In this document: positions 6,919 to 15,676 of the stretch, piece after piece
Layout of the letters: each line of letters opens with the position of its first letter
Numbering within the stretch: the first letter of the stretch is position 1
Origin: Ruegeria sp. HKCCD8929
GTDB lineage: Bacteria; Pseudomonadota; Alphaproteobacteria; Rhodobacterales; Rhodobacteraceae
Length of the DNA stretch: 64,000 bases
Direction: 5' to 3'
Assembly: GCF_013031405.1 (NCBI RefSeq)
Contig: NZ_WPZY01000005.1
Span: 186,001 to 250,000 of the forward strand
Notes under the pieces: model-generated
Told to the model about the DNA's origin: nothing
The model's input: the letters and a program-made list of their open reading frames with translations, nothing else
The model's database searches: none
Translations under genes and position numbers: made by a program

Positions 6919-8574
6919 TCACCGCGCAAACTTCTTATGCTTCAACCGCTTGGGCTCCAGCGCGTCCGGCCCCAACCGCCGCTTTTTGTCCTCTTCGTAG
7001 TCCTCGAAGTTGCCCTCGAACCATTCCACATGGGCGTCGCCCTCGAAGGCCAGGATGTGCGTGCAGATGCGGTCAAGGAAGAAGCGGTCGTGCGAGATGA
7101 CCACGGCGCAGCCGGCGAAGTCGACCAGGGCGTCTTCCAGCGCACGGAGGGTTTCGACATCGAGGTCGTTGGTGGGTTCGTCGAGCAGCAGGACGTTGCC
7201 GCCCTCTTTCAGCAGGCGGGCCATGTGGACGCGGTTGCGTTCGCCGCCGGAGAGCAGCGAGACTTTCTTTTGCTGGTCGCCGCCCTTGAAGTTGAAGGAC
7301 GAGCAATAGGCGCGGGAATTGACCTGCGCGTCGCCCAACTGGATGATCTCGGCACCGCCGGTGATCGCCTCCCACACGGTGTCGTTGTCGTGCAGGTCGT
7401 CGCGGGACTGGTCGACATAGGAGAGCTGCACGGTGTCGCCGTATTCGATGGTGCCGGCGTCGGGCTGTTCCTGGCCGGTGAGCATCTTGAAGAGCGTCGA
7501 TTTACCCGCACCGTTGGGGCCGATGACGCCGACGATGCCGCCGGGGGGCAGGGCGAAGTCGAGCTTTTCGATCAGTTGCTTGTCGCCCATGTGTTTGGCG
7601 AGGCCCCGGACCTCGATCACTTTGCCGCCGAGGCGGGGGCCGTTGGGGATGACGATCTGGGCGCGGGAGATTTTCTCGCGCTCGGACTGGGCGGCCAGTT
7701 CGTTATAGGCGTTGATCCGGGCCTTTTGCTTGGCCTGGCGGGCCTTTTGGCCTTGCCGCATCCATTCCAGTTCGCGCTGCAGGGTCTTCTGCTTGGACTT
7801 GTCCTCGCGTGCTTCCTGTTCGAGGCGTTTGGCCTTTTGTTCCAGCCAGGCTGAGTAGTTGCCCTCGTAGGGGATGCCGCGGCCGCGGTCCAACTCGAGG
7901 ATCCAGCCGGTGATGTCATCGAGGAAATAGCGGTCGTGGGTGACGATCAGGATGGTGCCCTTGTAGTCGATCAGGTGTTGTTGCAGCCAGGCGATGGTCT
8001 CGGCGTCGAGGTGGTTGGTCGGTTCGTCCAGCAGCAGCATGTCGGGCGCTTCGAGCAGCAGTTTGCAGAGCGCCACGCGCCGTTTCTCACCGCCCGAGAG
8101 GGTTTCGACATTGGCGTCGTCGGGGGGGCAGCGCAGGGCCTCCATGCTGACGTCGATCTGGCTGTCGAGGTCCCAGAGGTTTTCGGCGTCGATCTGGTCT
8201 TGCAACTGGGCCATCTCGTCGGCGGTCTCATCCGAGTAATTCATGGCGAGGTCGTTGTAGCGGTCGAGGATGTCCTTCTTGGCTTTGACCCCCAGCATGA
8301 CGTTTTCGCGCACGGTGAGGCCCGAGTCGAGCTGCGGTTCTTGCGGGAGATAGCCGACCTTGGCGCCCTCGGCGGCCCAGGCCTCACCGGTGAAGTCGGT
8401 GTCGAGGCCGGCCATGATCTTCATCAGCGTCGATTTACCGGCGCCGTTGACGCCGACGACACCGATTTTCACGCCGGGCAGAAAGCTCAGGTGGATGTTT
8501 TCAAAGCACTTTTTGCCACCGGGATAGGTCTTGGAGACACCCTGCATGTGGTAGACATATTGATAGGCGGCCAT
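6919..8574 (-). CDS. ettA: Energy-dependent translational throttle protein EttA (ABC-F)
   Basis: 551 residues, no membrane segments, two ABC domains in tandem: Walker A GVNGAGKST and GPNGAGKST, signatures LSGGEKRR and LSGGERNR, Walker B MLLLDEPTNHLD and VLLLDEPTNDLD. An ABC-F linker rich in Lys/Arg/Gln (EARRED-like, about residues 240-330) lies between. Start ATG 8574 gives the typical N-terminus MAAYQYVYHMQGVSKTYPGG. EttA binds the ribosomal E site and gates entry into elongation according to ATP/ADP. A decayed copy of its first ~110 bases lies at 10151-10266. Confidence 0.96.
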   Translation of the reverse strand: MAAYQYVYHMQGVSKTYPGGKKCFENIHLSFLPGVKIGVVGVNGAGKSTLMKIMAGLDTDFTGEAWAAEGAKVGYLPQEPQLDSGLTVRENVMLGVKAKKDILDRYNDLAMNYSDETADEMAQLQDQIDAENLWDLDSQIDVSMEALRCPPDDANVETLSGGEKRRVALCKLLLEAPDMLLLDEPTNHLDAETIAWLQQHLIDYKGTILIVTHDRYFLDDITGWILELDRGRGIPYEGNYSAWLEQKAKRLEQEAREDKSKQKTLQRELEWMRQGQKARQAKQKARINAYNELAAQSEREKISRAQIVIPNGPRLGGKVIEVRGLAKHMGDKQLIEKLDFALPPGGIVGVIGPNGAGKSTLFKMLTGQEQPDAGTIEYGDTVQLSYVDQSRDDLHDNDTVWEAITGGAEIIQLGDAQVNSRAYCSSFNFKGGDQQKKVSLLSGGERNRVHMARLLKEGGNVLLLDEPTNDLDVETLRALEDALVDFAGCAVVISHDRFFLDRICTHILAFEGDAHVEWFEGNFEDYEEDKKRRLGPDALEPKRLKHKKFAR

Positions 8575-8732
8575 GTTGCGTCCTCTGGGTCGGGGAATTC
8601 GGGTTGGGCGGTGTGATAGCGAAGCTTGCAGTCGGGGGCAATCGTCTAGGCCGGCGAGGCATATGTGCAGGTTTGATTTGATTTTTTTCCCCATTTGCGC
8701 TGCGCTCGCGGTTCAAGGGAGGTCACGTGCCG

Positions 8733-10052
8733 ATGCTGAGTCGTTTCTCGTTTGCCGGGGTTGCCGCCGCCGTGGCCGTTGCCGGGATGTCTGTTCCCGG
8801 GTGCACGACCCGGCCGGATCGGCTGGCCGAGGTGCCCAATATCTATGCCGGCGGGCGCAATTATCTGGCCGAGCGGGTGCCGCGGGTCTACCGGACGGTC
8901 ACGCCGCAGGTGCTCTATGTCACCGACCGCTCGCAGGATCTGCGCGAGGACGGCGAGGTCGTGTATCTGGCCGAGCGGTCGGATTCGATGTCCTACGGCA
9001 CGGCGACGATTGCGTTTCGGGGGGTGGAGAGCTGGGATGCTTTGCTGGCCCAGACCAATGCCGGAATCGGGACCCGGCCGGGGCGGCTGGATGTGGCTTC
9101 GTTCTCCGACCGGATCCGGTTTTCCAAGACGCCGCTGGTGTCGGAACGGCGGGACGGGCGGTTGCAGACCGAGGCCAATGCGCAGCGCGAATATGACCTT
9201 TATGCCGATCAGTTCCGGGCCGCCATCACCGAGCAGGTGCGTCAGAGCGGGACCGGCAACATCCTGATCTATGTGCATGGGTTCAACAACGGGTTTGAGG
9301 ACGCGCTGACCACGCTGACTAATGTCTGGCACTATTCCGGGCGGCAATCGATTCCGCTGGCGTTTTCCTGGCCAGCGGGAAACTCGGGGGTGTTCAAGTA
9401 TTTCAAGGACCGGGAATCGGGTGAGTTCTCGGTGTTCCACTTCAAGGAGCTGCTGGATTTTCTGGCCTCGGTTCCCGAGGTCGACCAGATCGACATCGTG
9501 GCGCATTCAAGGGGCACGGACGTGGTGACATCGGCGCTGCGCGAGCTGGTCATCCGCGAGCGGGGGCGGGGCAACAAGCCCAAGGTGACGATGAAGACCG
9601 GCACGCTGATCCTGGCGGCACCGGATCTGGATGTGGGCACCGTGCGGCAGCGCCTGATCAGCGAACGCTTTGCGGAAGCGTTCGAGCAGGTCAATGTCTA
9701 TATCAACCCCAAGGATCAGGCGCTGGCCTATTCGTCCCTGCTGACGCAGGAGGCGCGGTTCGGGCGGCTGAACACGTCCGATTTCGCGCCGGGCGAACTG
9801 GCCGCGCTGAGCAAGGTGGGGCTGGTGCATTTCATCCGCGTTGAAGGTGTGGGCGGTCTTGGGCATTCCTATTTCCGGGACAATCCCGGCGTGATGTCCG
9901 ATATCGCGCTTGCGCTGCGCACGCGCGCGTTTCCGGGCGGAACGCTGAGGCCGCTGGAACAGGATCAGGACAATATCTGGCGCCTGCACGGGGACTATCC
10001 GCTGGAGCGGCTGCCCGATCTGGCCTTGGAATATCCCGGGGAAGACCGGTAG
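8733..10052 (+). CDS. DUF900 alpha/beta-hydrolase lipoprotein
   Basis: 439 residues. Start ATG 8733 is preferred over GTG 8727 because AAGGGAGGT lies 9 bases upstream of the ATG. The N-terminus is a lipoprotein signal ending in PGCTT. The DUF900 hydrolase core shows YVHGFNNGFEDA (oxyanion region, about residue 175), FSWPAG and the nucleophile elbow VAHSRGTDV (Ser about residue 257), then a C-terminal His region (GLGHSYF). A membrane-attached esterase/lipase is likely; substrate unknown. A truncated MOSC fragment begins at its last base. Confidence 0.85.
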   Translation: MLSRFSFAGVAAAVAVAGMSVPGCTTRPDRLAEVPNIYAGGRNYLAERVPRVYRTVTPQVLYVTDRSQDLREDGEVVYLAERSDSMSYGTATIAFRGVESWDALLAQTNAGIGTRPGRLDVASFSDRIRFSKTPLVSERRDGRLQTEANAQREYDLYADQFRAAITEQVRQSGTGNILIYVHGFNNGFEDALTTLTNVWHYSGRQSIPLAFSWPAGNSGVFKYFKDRESGEFSVFHFKELLDFLASVPEVDQIDIVAHSRGTDVVTSALRELVIRERGRGNKPKVTMKTGTLILAAPDLDVGTVRQRLISERFAEAFEQVNVYINPKDQALAYSSLLTQEARFGRLNTSDFAPGELAALSKVGLVHFIRVEGVGGLGHSYFRDNPGVMSDIALALRTRAFPGGTLRPLEQDQDNIWRLHGDYPLERLPDLALEYPGEDR

Positions 10053-10261
10053 TGGCAGAGCTAAAGGAGCTGATTGCAGGTTGGGCGCGGACGGGCCGGG
10101 TGGAGTGGATCGGGCTGCGGCCCGAGCGCAGGGCGCAGATGCGGGCGAGGATGACTTTCACATTAAGTCGGACGCTCAGGTGCATGCTTTCAAGCCGCTT
10201 CTCTCCACGGGATAAGCCTTGGAGACACCCTGTACGCGGTAGACAAATTAAGGAGCGGTAG
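10052..10261 (+). pseudogene. Truncated 5' fragment of a MOSC-domain gene, fused to ettA remnant
   Basis: A frame beginning GTG 10052 encodes MAELKELIAGWARTGRVEWI and then LRPERRAQMRA. This matches the first ~30 codons of the intact MOSC gene at 11016, including a 56-base perfect identity. After 10147 the similarity stops abruptly and the frame runs on through a sequence that is an antisense ettA remnant until TAG 10259-10261. It cannot make a MOSC domain. Confidence 0.8.
10092..10147 (+). repeat. 56-bp direct repeat, left copy (MOSC gene fragment)
   Basis: Identical over 56 bases to 11053-11108. Together the two copies bracket the ettA remnant and the HNH gene. Weaker similarity continues for about 25 bases to the left of each copy. 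Confidence 0.9.
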
Positions 10262-10266
10262 CCGAT
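10151..10266 (-). pseudogene. Decayed fragment of the ettA 5' end
   Basis: Aligns with 8463-8576 (antisense of the first ~37 codons of ettA) at roughly three quarters identity. Shared blocks include GACTTTCAC/GATTTTCAC, GCTCAGGTG, TTGGAGACACCCTG and GGTAGACA. The start codon position reads GAT instead of CAT, so the start is lost. The divergence from the resident ettA suggests it came from a related genome rather than from a recent local copy. Confidence 0.7.
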
Positions 10267-10332
10267 GTACGCCAGTGGAAGCGAAGTTTGATGGCAGGGA
10301 TCTCTTAAAAGAACTCGAGGAGCAATTGGCAG

Positions 10333-10989
10333 ATGTCATTTGAGAAGATGGGTATTGATCGCGGGCAAGTTCAGGAGGCGATAGATTGGACAAAATCGTT
10401 GACGGTTATTCCCTCTGGACGGGCACCTTCTCAGAACACCTATGTTCTGTGTCCTATTGACCGCACGCTTTGGGATTTGAAGATCGTGGTGGATAGGGCC
10501 ATGTCAAGTATTCCAGTCGGGGTAAAACCGCGTGAGTGGGTGACGCAAACCTATGAGCCGGATTTGGGCCGCCTGGGTTTTGATATTATTAAGTTCAAGA
10601 AGAACAGATCCAGGATACTGGGAGTAAGAGGCTGCGATCCCATGGAGATTGACGATCCTCATGAGGTCGTCAGGGCAGGGGGCCGCATCGAAGAAAACGG
10701 ACTTGTCTTTTGCGATGATGCTGCGCCTAACCGAAGGCAGGTGTGCACCGACCGATTTGTCCGGAACTCTGAATTTGTCAAGGAGGTTAGAACCCGGGCA
10801 AAGGGACGGTGCGAGTGCTGTCACACGCGAACGTTTCGAAATGCACTGGGTGAGTGGTTTCTGGAAGTTCACCACAAGGTCTGGCTTTCCGAAGGTGGGA
10901 TTGATGAGCCTTGGAACATGGTTGCTCTATGCCCGAACTGTCATCGTCGCGAGCATTTCGGTGTTGATCGTAAATATGGGCTCTCCTGA
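10333..10989 (+). CDS. HNH endonuclease
   Basis: 218 residues. The C-terminal third is an HNH nuclease of the McrA-like zinc type: CECC (about residue 158), LEVHHKVWLSEGG with the catalytic His pair, then NMVALCPNCHRREHF, which supplies the second Cys pair and last His. The N-terminal two thirds match nothing I recognise and may bind DNA. Start ATG 10333 has GAGGAG 12 bases upstream. The region is more AT-rich than the flanks and sits between fragments of ettA and MOSC genes, so it is probably acquired. A restriction or phage-defence role is plausible but not shown. Confidence 0.88.
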   Translation: MSFEKMGIDRGQVQEAIDWTKSLTVIPSGRAPSQNTYVLCPIDRTLWDLKIVVDRAMSSIPVGVKPREWVTQTYEPDLGRLGFDIIKFKKNRSRILGVRGCDPMEIDDPHEVVRAGGRIEENGLVFCDDAAPNRRQVCTDRFVRNSEFVKEVRTRAKGRCECCHTRTFRNALGEWFLEVHHKVWLSEGGIDEPWNMVALCPNCHRREHFGVDRKYGLS

Positions 10990-11015
10990 TGTGCGGAGAG
11001 AAATAGTGGCTACAC

Positions 11016-11483
11016 ATGAACTTGGCTGATCTTATTTCAGGCTGGGCGCAGGCGGGCCGGGTGGAGTGGATCGGGCTGCGGCCCGAGCGCAGGGCGCAGA
11101 TGCGGGCGGCGGACAGCGTGCGGGTTGCGGCGGACGGGCTGGACGGCGACCGGGCGCGGGCGGGCAAGCGGGCGGTGACGCTGGTGCAGGCCGAGCATCT
11201 GGCGGCGATCGGGAGTTATCTGGGGCAGGGGCCGGTGGCGCCCGAGGTGCTGCGGCGGAATATCGTGGTTGGGGGCATCAATCTGGCCGCTTTGAAGGGG
11301 CGCGAGCTGCGGGTGGGCGAGGCGGTTTTGCGGCTCACCGTCATTTGCGCGCCGTGCAGCCGGATGGAGGAGGCGCTGGGCGCGGGCGGGTATTCCGCGG
11401 TGCGCGGGCATGGCGGCTGGTGCGCAGAAGTGGTGCAGCCGGGCCTTATCCGGGTGGGCGATCCGGTTACTCCGGTGGACTGA
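11016..11483 (+). CDS. MOSC-domain protein
   Basis: 155 residues of the MOSC (molybdenum cofactor sulfurase C-terminal) fold: RRNIVVGGINLAALKG in the middle, LRLTVICAPCSRME with the conserved Cys pair, and RGHGGWCAEVV with a further Cys near the end. MOSC domains bind molybdenum cofactor or carry sulfur and sometimes detoxify N-hydroxylated bases (YiiM/YcbX). The first 30 residues are repeated in the fragment at 10052. The first ~12 codons differ between the two, suggesting that this 5' end arrived with the inserted HNH segment. Confidence 0.88.
   Translation: MNLADLISGWAQAGRVEWIGLRPERRAQMRAADSVRVAADGLDGDRARAGKRAVTLVQAEHLAAIGSYLGQGPVAPEVLRRNIVVGGINLAALKGRELRVGEAVLRLTVICAPCSRMEEALGAGGYSAVRGHGGWCAEVVQPGLIRVGDPVTPVD
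11053..11108 (+). repeat. 56-bp direct repeat, right copy (within intact MOSC gene)
   Basis: Identical to 10092-10147; it encodes GRVEWIGLRPERRAQMRA. It marks the likely right recombination point of the inserted segment. Confidence 0.9.
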
Positions 11484-11489
11484 GCCGCG

Positions 11490-12551
11490 CTATTTTTTCC
11501 ACTTTGCCTTGACGGTGTCGTTGATCGGCCAGACCACTTTGCGGTTGTCGAAATGGTGGCACTTGATGCCTTCGCTGTTGCGCTCGGGTATGTATTTGAG
11601 GCAGGTCGCAATCGCGGCGATGATCTTGCGGTCGGTACGGGTGGTGACATCCGCCGCGTCGCCGCTCAGATGCCGTGAGACGCGTTTCCAGTCGGCATGT
11701 TTGAGCATGTGCTGGACAAATTCATCCCGCTGCTTGTTCTGCACGAAGGCGTCCAGTTCCTCGCGCAGTTTCTTGTTCTTGCGCAGGTAGAGATAGATGT
11801 TGCCGCGATCCAGGTGGCTGTTCCAGCCTGCGAACATGGCACGGGCCTGTCCCTTTTTGTCGCGCAGGCCGGAAACCACGTGGATGGGCACGCCGTAGAA
11901 GGAGGAGACCTCGCGCAGCACGTTGAGAACCTGCTTGTTCACGCCTTGGATCTTGCCGGTCAGCTTGCCGGGCGTGCTGGTCTCTTGCTGTTTGAGTTCG
12001 GTGACTTTTTCGCAGACCGCTTTTTTCTGCGTTTGCTTGGTGACGATGCTGGCGATCTTGGGGGCGGCCTTTTCGGGCGGCTCGCCCTTTTTCTCGCTGG
12101 ACTTGAAGTATTTCTCATAGAGATCGGTCGCGTAATCCTCGACCTCCTTGAGCAGGGCCGCCCAGCTGTTTTTGTCGAGCGACTGGGTCTTGGCCTCTTT
12201 CATCGCGGCGTCCTTGACCGCCTTGAGAACCTTGGTCTTGGTGTCCTCCTTGATCTTCTGGCCCTTCTTCTCTTCAGCCTTTTTCTCGGCGGCGACTTTT
12301 GAAGGGCCAGCGCTGAGTTTCTTGATCGTGGTGCGGCCGGGCTCCACCAGATAGTCGGGCCGGAAGCCGCAGATCTTGAGCTGAAACTGGCCGATTGCCT
12401 TGTTGAGCTGCGGTGTGGGGGCGCCGTCGACCTTGAGTTTGCTGAAACCGGCCTTGCCGGCGAAGGGGTTGAGAAGCTGTTGGACGGTGGTCACATCCGC
12501 CGCTGAATTTTTGCCTTTCTTGCCCACTGACGCTGAAATTCTTTTAACCAT
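11490..12551 (-). CDS. Peptidoglycan-binding-like protein with M15-type peptidase C-terminus
   Basis: 353 residues from ATG 12551 ([10 protein letters not shown]). Residues ~15-75 resemble a peptidoglycan-binding repeat domain ([11 protein letters not shown], then a xQFQLK-type helix). A Lys/Glu-rich, probably helical spacer of about 100 residues follows. The C-terminal domain has [12 protein letters not shown] and, near the end, IKCHHFDNR, matching the zinc pattern of M15 (VanY-like) D,D-peptidases (H-x6-D ... H). There is no signal peptide, so it may be delivered by another route or act on imported or lysed material. It converges with the MOSC gene with only a 6-base gap. Confidence 0.65.
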   Translation of the reverse strand: MVKRISASVGKKGKNSAADVTTVQQLLNPFAGKAGFSKLKVDGAPTPQLNKAIGQFQLKICGFRPDYLVEPGRTTIKKLSAGPSKVAAEKKAEEKKGQKIKEDTKTKVLKAVKDAAMKEAKTQSLDKNSWAALLKEVEDYATDLYEKYFKSSEKKGEPPEKAAPKIASIVTKQTQKKAVCEKVTELKQQETSTPGKLTGKIQGVNKQVLNVLREVSSFYGVPIHVVSGLRDKKGQARAMFAGWNSHLDRGNIYLYLRKNKKLREELDAFVQNKQRDEFVQHMLKHADWKRVSRHLSGDAADVTTRTDRKIIAAIATCLKYIPERNSEGIKCHHFDNRKVVWPINDTVKAKWKK

Positions 12552-12665
12552 CGGACTATCCTGAAACAAATAAACTTCCGCCCGCGGATCAATTGCGGGA
12601 CCCTGTGGATTGTACCGGAAACAGTCTGTTTCCGCAATTCGCGGGCAGGATTGACAGATGCCGCG

Positions 12666-13304
12666 ATGAGGGCGAAGCAGGCGAGACATGCTGCGAGTTA
12701 TTCAGTGATCCGGAACAAACCTCTGGCGCGGCCCGGGCAGGCCGTGGGGCTGCTGGGCGGGTCGTTCGATCCGCCGCATGGGGGCCATGTGCATATCACC
12801 CGCGAGGCGCTGAAGGCGTTCGGGCTGGATCGGGTATGGTGGCTGGTCTCACCCGGCAATCCGCTGAAAGAGCGCGGCCCGGCGCCGTTGGCGCAGCGGA
12901 TGGCGGCGGCACGGGCGGTGATGCGGCATCCACGGGTCGAGGTCACCGATATCGAGGCGCGGCTCGGCACGCGGGCCACGGCGGACACGCTGGCGGCGTT
13001 GCGGCGGATGTATCCCGGTGTGCGGTTCGTCTGGCTGATGGGCGCGGACAATCTGGCGCAGCTGCATCGCTGGCGGAACTGGCGGCAGATCATGGAGAGC
13101 GTGCCGGTGGGCGTGCTGGCGCGGCCCGGCGACCGGATCTCGGCCCGGATGTCGCCGGCGGCGCGGGCCTATGCGCCCCACCGGATCGACGGGCAGGCGC
13201 GGCATCTGCTGGGCCGCAGCGCCGCACCCGCCTGGTGTTTCGTCAATGTGCCGATGGTGGATGTGAGTTCCACCCAGATCCGGGCGCGGGGCGGCTGGGC
13301 GTGA
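12666..13304 (+). CDS. nadD: Nicotinate-nucleotide adenylyltransferase
   Basis: 212 residues that join NaMN and ATP to deamido-NAD+, an essential step of NAD synthesis in the cytoplasm. The nucleotidyltransferase signature [14 protein letters not shown] (about residues 30-43, H-x-G-H) is followed by LVSPGNPLK, then [16 protein letters not shown], and at the C-terminus [11 protein letters not shown] (the ISST-x-IR motif). I start at ATG 12666; TTG 12651 in frame is possible but lies directly on GCAGGA. A three-codon frame ATG 12658 (MPR, stop) ends in an ATGA overlap with this start and could couple translation. Confidence 0.93.
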   Translation: MRAKQARHAASYSVIRNKPLARPGQAVGLLGGSFDPPHGGHVHITREALKAFGLDRVWWLVSPGNPLKERGPAPLAQRMAAARAVMRHPRVEVTDIEARLGTRATADTLAALRRMYPGVRFVWLMGADNLAQLHRWRNWRQIMESVPVGVLARPGDRISARMSPAARAYAPHRIDGQARHLLGRSAAPAWCFVNVPMVDVSSTQIRARGGWA

Positions 13305-13382
13305 TCCTCGTGGCGAAGGCGGGGGCGAAAAATCTTGCCGCCCCTGCTTGTCTGCCCGCCAAGTCTGGGATTTTATCAGGCT

Positions 13383-14861
13383 ATGGTTGATCGCATTTCA
13401 AGACGGTTATTTCTTGCCGGAGCCGGGGCGGCATTGACGCCGGGCATGAGTTGGGCCGATGCGGCGATCAGTTCGCTGAGACCGCGGATGCGGGTGGCGG
13501 ATCTGACCGGGCCCGAGCGGATCATCCGGGCCGCCGGGCTGAAGGGCGAGGTGGTGTTCGCCGTGGCCGATGCCAAGACCGGAACGCAGCTTGAGGCGGT
13601 GGGCGCGGGCGACGGGCTGCCGCCGGCCAGCGTGGCCAAGGCGCTGACCGCGCTTTATGCGCTGGATGTGCTGGGCCCGGAATACCGGTTCGAGACGCGG
13701 CTGATCGCGGATGGTCCGGTCGAGAACGGCATACTCAGGGGCGATCTGATCCTGGCCGGGGGCTGCGATCCGGTGCTGGATACCGAGGCGCTGGCGCGGC
13801 TGGCGGGTAATCTGAAAAAGGCCGGTATCCGCGAGGTGCGCGGGGCGTTCAAGGTCTATGAGGGCGCGCTGCCTTATGTGCGCAGCATCGACCCGACGCA
13901 GCCCGATCATCTGGGCTACAGCCCGGCGGTGACCGGGATCGCGCTGAATTTCAACCGGGTGCATTTCGAGTGGAAACGGGGTGCCTCGGGCTATGCGGTG
14001 ACGATGGATGCGCGCACCGCCAACTACAAGCCGCAGGTGGCGATGGCGAAGATGCAGGTCGTGGACCGGGGCCTGCCGGTCTACACCTATGAGACCGCCG
14101 CACGGCTGGACAAGTGGACCGTGGCGCGCGGCGCGCTGGGCAAGGGGGGCGCGCGCTGGCTGCCGGTGCGCAAGCCGTCGCTCTATATCGGCGATGTGTT
14201 CCGGACGCTGGCGCGGGTGAACGGCATCGTTCTGGGCCGGGTACAGGTGGTACGGGGCGCGCCGCAGGGCAATGCGCTAGTGACCCATCGCAGTGAGCCG
14301 TTGCGGGACATCCTGCGGGGGATGCTGAAATACTCCACCAACCTGACCGCCGAGATGGTGGGGATGGCGGCGACGCGGGCGCGCGGGGTGCGGCCCGACG
14401 GGCTGGCGGCCTCGGCCGCCGAGATGAACCGCTGGGCGGCCGGGAAATACGGCATGGCGGGCACCGCGATGGTGGATCATTCGGGGCTGGGAGATGCCTC
14501 GCGCATGACGCCGGGCGATCTGGTGCAGGCGCTGGTTCAGGCGCGGCAGGACGGGGCGCTGCGGCCCTTGCTCAAGCCCTTCAGGCTGCGCAACGAAAAG
14601 GGCCAGCCGATCAAGGATCACCCCATCCGGGTGGACGCCAAGACCGGCACGCTGAACTTCGTGTCGGGGCTGGGCGGGTTCATGACGGCGGCGGGCGGGG
14701 CCGAGCTCGCCTTTGCCATCTTTACCGCCGACACCGCGCGTCGGGCGACGCTGAGCCGCGCCGAGCGGGAACGGCCCGAGGGCGCGCGGTCATGGAACCG
14801 CCGGTCGCGCAAATTGCAGCAGGCGCTGATCGAGCGCTGGGGGTCGGTCTACGGAAGCTGA
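13383..14861 (+). CDS. dacB: D-alanyl-D-alanine carboxypeptidase/endopeptidase (PBP4 type)
   Basis: 492 residues, exported through a Tat-type signal (SRRLFLAGAGAALTPG, cleavage about residue 22). The class C penicillin-binding motifs of the S13 family are all visible: S-x-x-K as PPASVAKAL (nucleophile about residue 82), S-x-N as KYSTNLTAEM and K-T-G as DAKTGTLNFVSG. The usual S13 insert domain lies between the first two. It removes or cleaves D-Ala crosslinks in the periplasm. Start ATG 13383 gives a well-formed signal. It follows nadD by 78 bases. Confidence 0.93.
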   Translation: MVDRISRRLFLAGAGAALTPGMSWADAAISSLRPRMRVADLTGPERIIRAAGLKGEVVFAVADAKTGTQLEAVGAGDGLPPASVAKALTALYALDVLGPEYRFETRLIADGPVENGILRGDLILAGGCDPVLDTEALARLAGNLKKAGIREVRGAFKVYEGALPYVRSIDPTQPDHLGYSPAVTGIALNFNRVHFEWKRGASGYAVTMDARTANYKPQVAMAKMQVVDRGLPVYTYETAARLDKWTVARGALGKGGARWLPVRKPSLYIGDVFRTLARVNGIVLGRVQVVRGAPQGNALVTHRSEPLRDILRGMLKYSTNLTAEMVGMAATRARGVRPDGLAASAAEMNRWAAGKYGMAGTAMVDHSGLGDASRMTPGDLVQALVQARQDGALRPLLKPFRLRNEKGQPIKDHPIRVDAKTGTLNFVSGLGGFMTAAGGAELAFAIFTADTARRATLSRAERERPEGARSWNRRSRKLQQALIERWGSVYGS

Positions 14862-14873
14862 CTTTTCCGGGGC

Positions 14874-15296
14874 TCAGACCACGTGGCGGGCGCGGGCGCC
14901 GCGTTCGATGGCGGCGGCGTGCAGGCGGTCGACGTTGAGCTCGTACCGGATCTCTTCCAGCAGGCGCAACTCGGTCTCGGCCAGCGAGCCGTCGGCGGCG
15001 GCCACGTCACAGGCCAGCGCATAGGCGGTCTCGAACAGGCGTTCCGGCAGGTTGTCGCGGATCAGGCCGAAAAGCGCATCCAGCCCGTCTTCTTGTTCGA
15101 ACAGATCGAACACCACCTGCGAGATGCGGTTGATCCGGTCGATGTCGTAGCTGGCGAAGACCGGCAGCATGTTGACGGCGGACTGGATCTTGACCAGTTC
15201 GGCGGTGCGTATGTTCTCGTCCGAGGCGGACACCGCCACCATGATCGCCACCAGGCAATCCTGCGGGGTCATCGGGTGGGGGGCTTGCGCGGTCAT
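14874..15296 (-). CDS. TerB-like tellurite-resistance-family protein
   Basis: 140 residues from ATG 15296, all helical. The pattern PQDCLVAIMVAVSASDENI (about residues 11-29) and, later, ACDVAAADGSLAETELRLLEEI matches the TerB/DjlA acidic helical repeat, in which D/E pairs probably bind metal. Function in this family is ill-defined. It converges with dacB (12-base gap). The frame is open further upstream to 15362 but without family similarity or a good ribosome site. Confidence 0.8.
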   Translation of the reverse strand: MTAQAPHPMTPQDCLVAIMVAVSASDENIRTAELVKIQSAVNMLPVFASYDIDRINRISQVVFDLFEQEDGLDALFGLIRDNLPERLFETAYALACDVAAADGSLAETELRLLEEIRYELNVDRLHAAAIERGARARHVV

Positions 15297-15676
15297 GTGT
15301 CTGTCCTGAATGCGGGTTCTCTGCCGGCGCAAGATATTGGGGGCGGGGGCGAGGTTCAACACCTTGTTGGTTGCGGTGTTGAACGAAGGTTTGCGGCTGA
15401 ACTTTGGCTTTGAGTTTCGGCGATTGGATCAAGCTCAGCTCGGCCCTTTTGCGCGGGATGTCCGGCCGTGTTCAGCCGTGGCCTCCGGTGGAATGGGCCC
15501 GCAACGACTCGCTCTGGCTCGGACCTCAGGATTATGCAGCTGCAGCATAAGACCACGAATTCCTTGTGAAAAATCGCCAGTTGAGGCACAATTTCAGGAA
15601 GTTTTCGTTTTACGTCACGCTTGCCAGCCCGGTTTTGTTGCACCGGATTGCAACCCCCGTCGGAGGGTCGACGTCG
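15297..15676. promoter_or_regulatory. Intergenic region upstream of the nuoJ operon
   Basis: 380 bases without a convincing gene. It contains a perfect 10-bp inverted repeat GTTCAACACC (15354-15363) / GGTGTTGAAC (15375-15384) and a second dyad TTATGC (15532-15537) / GCATAA (15545-15550). Either could be an operator for the nuo operon or the divergent TerB-like gene. CGGAGGG at 15661-15667 is the nuoJ ribosome site. I cannot assign a confident -35/-10 pair. Confidence 0.4.
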
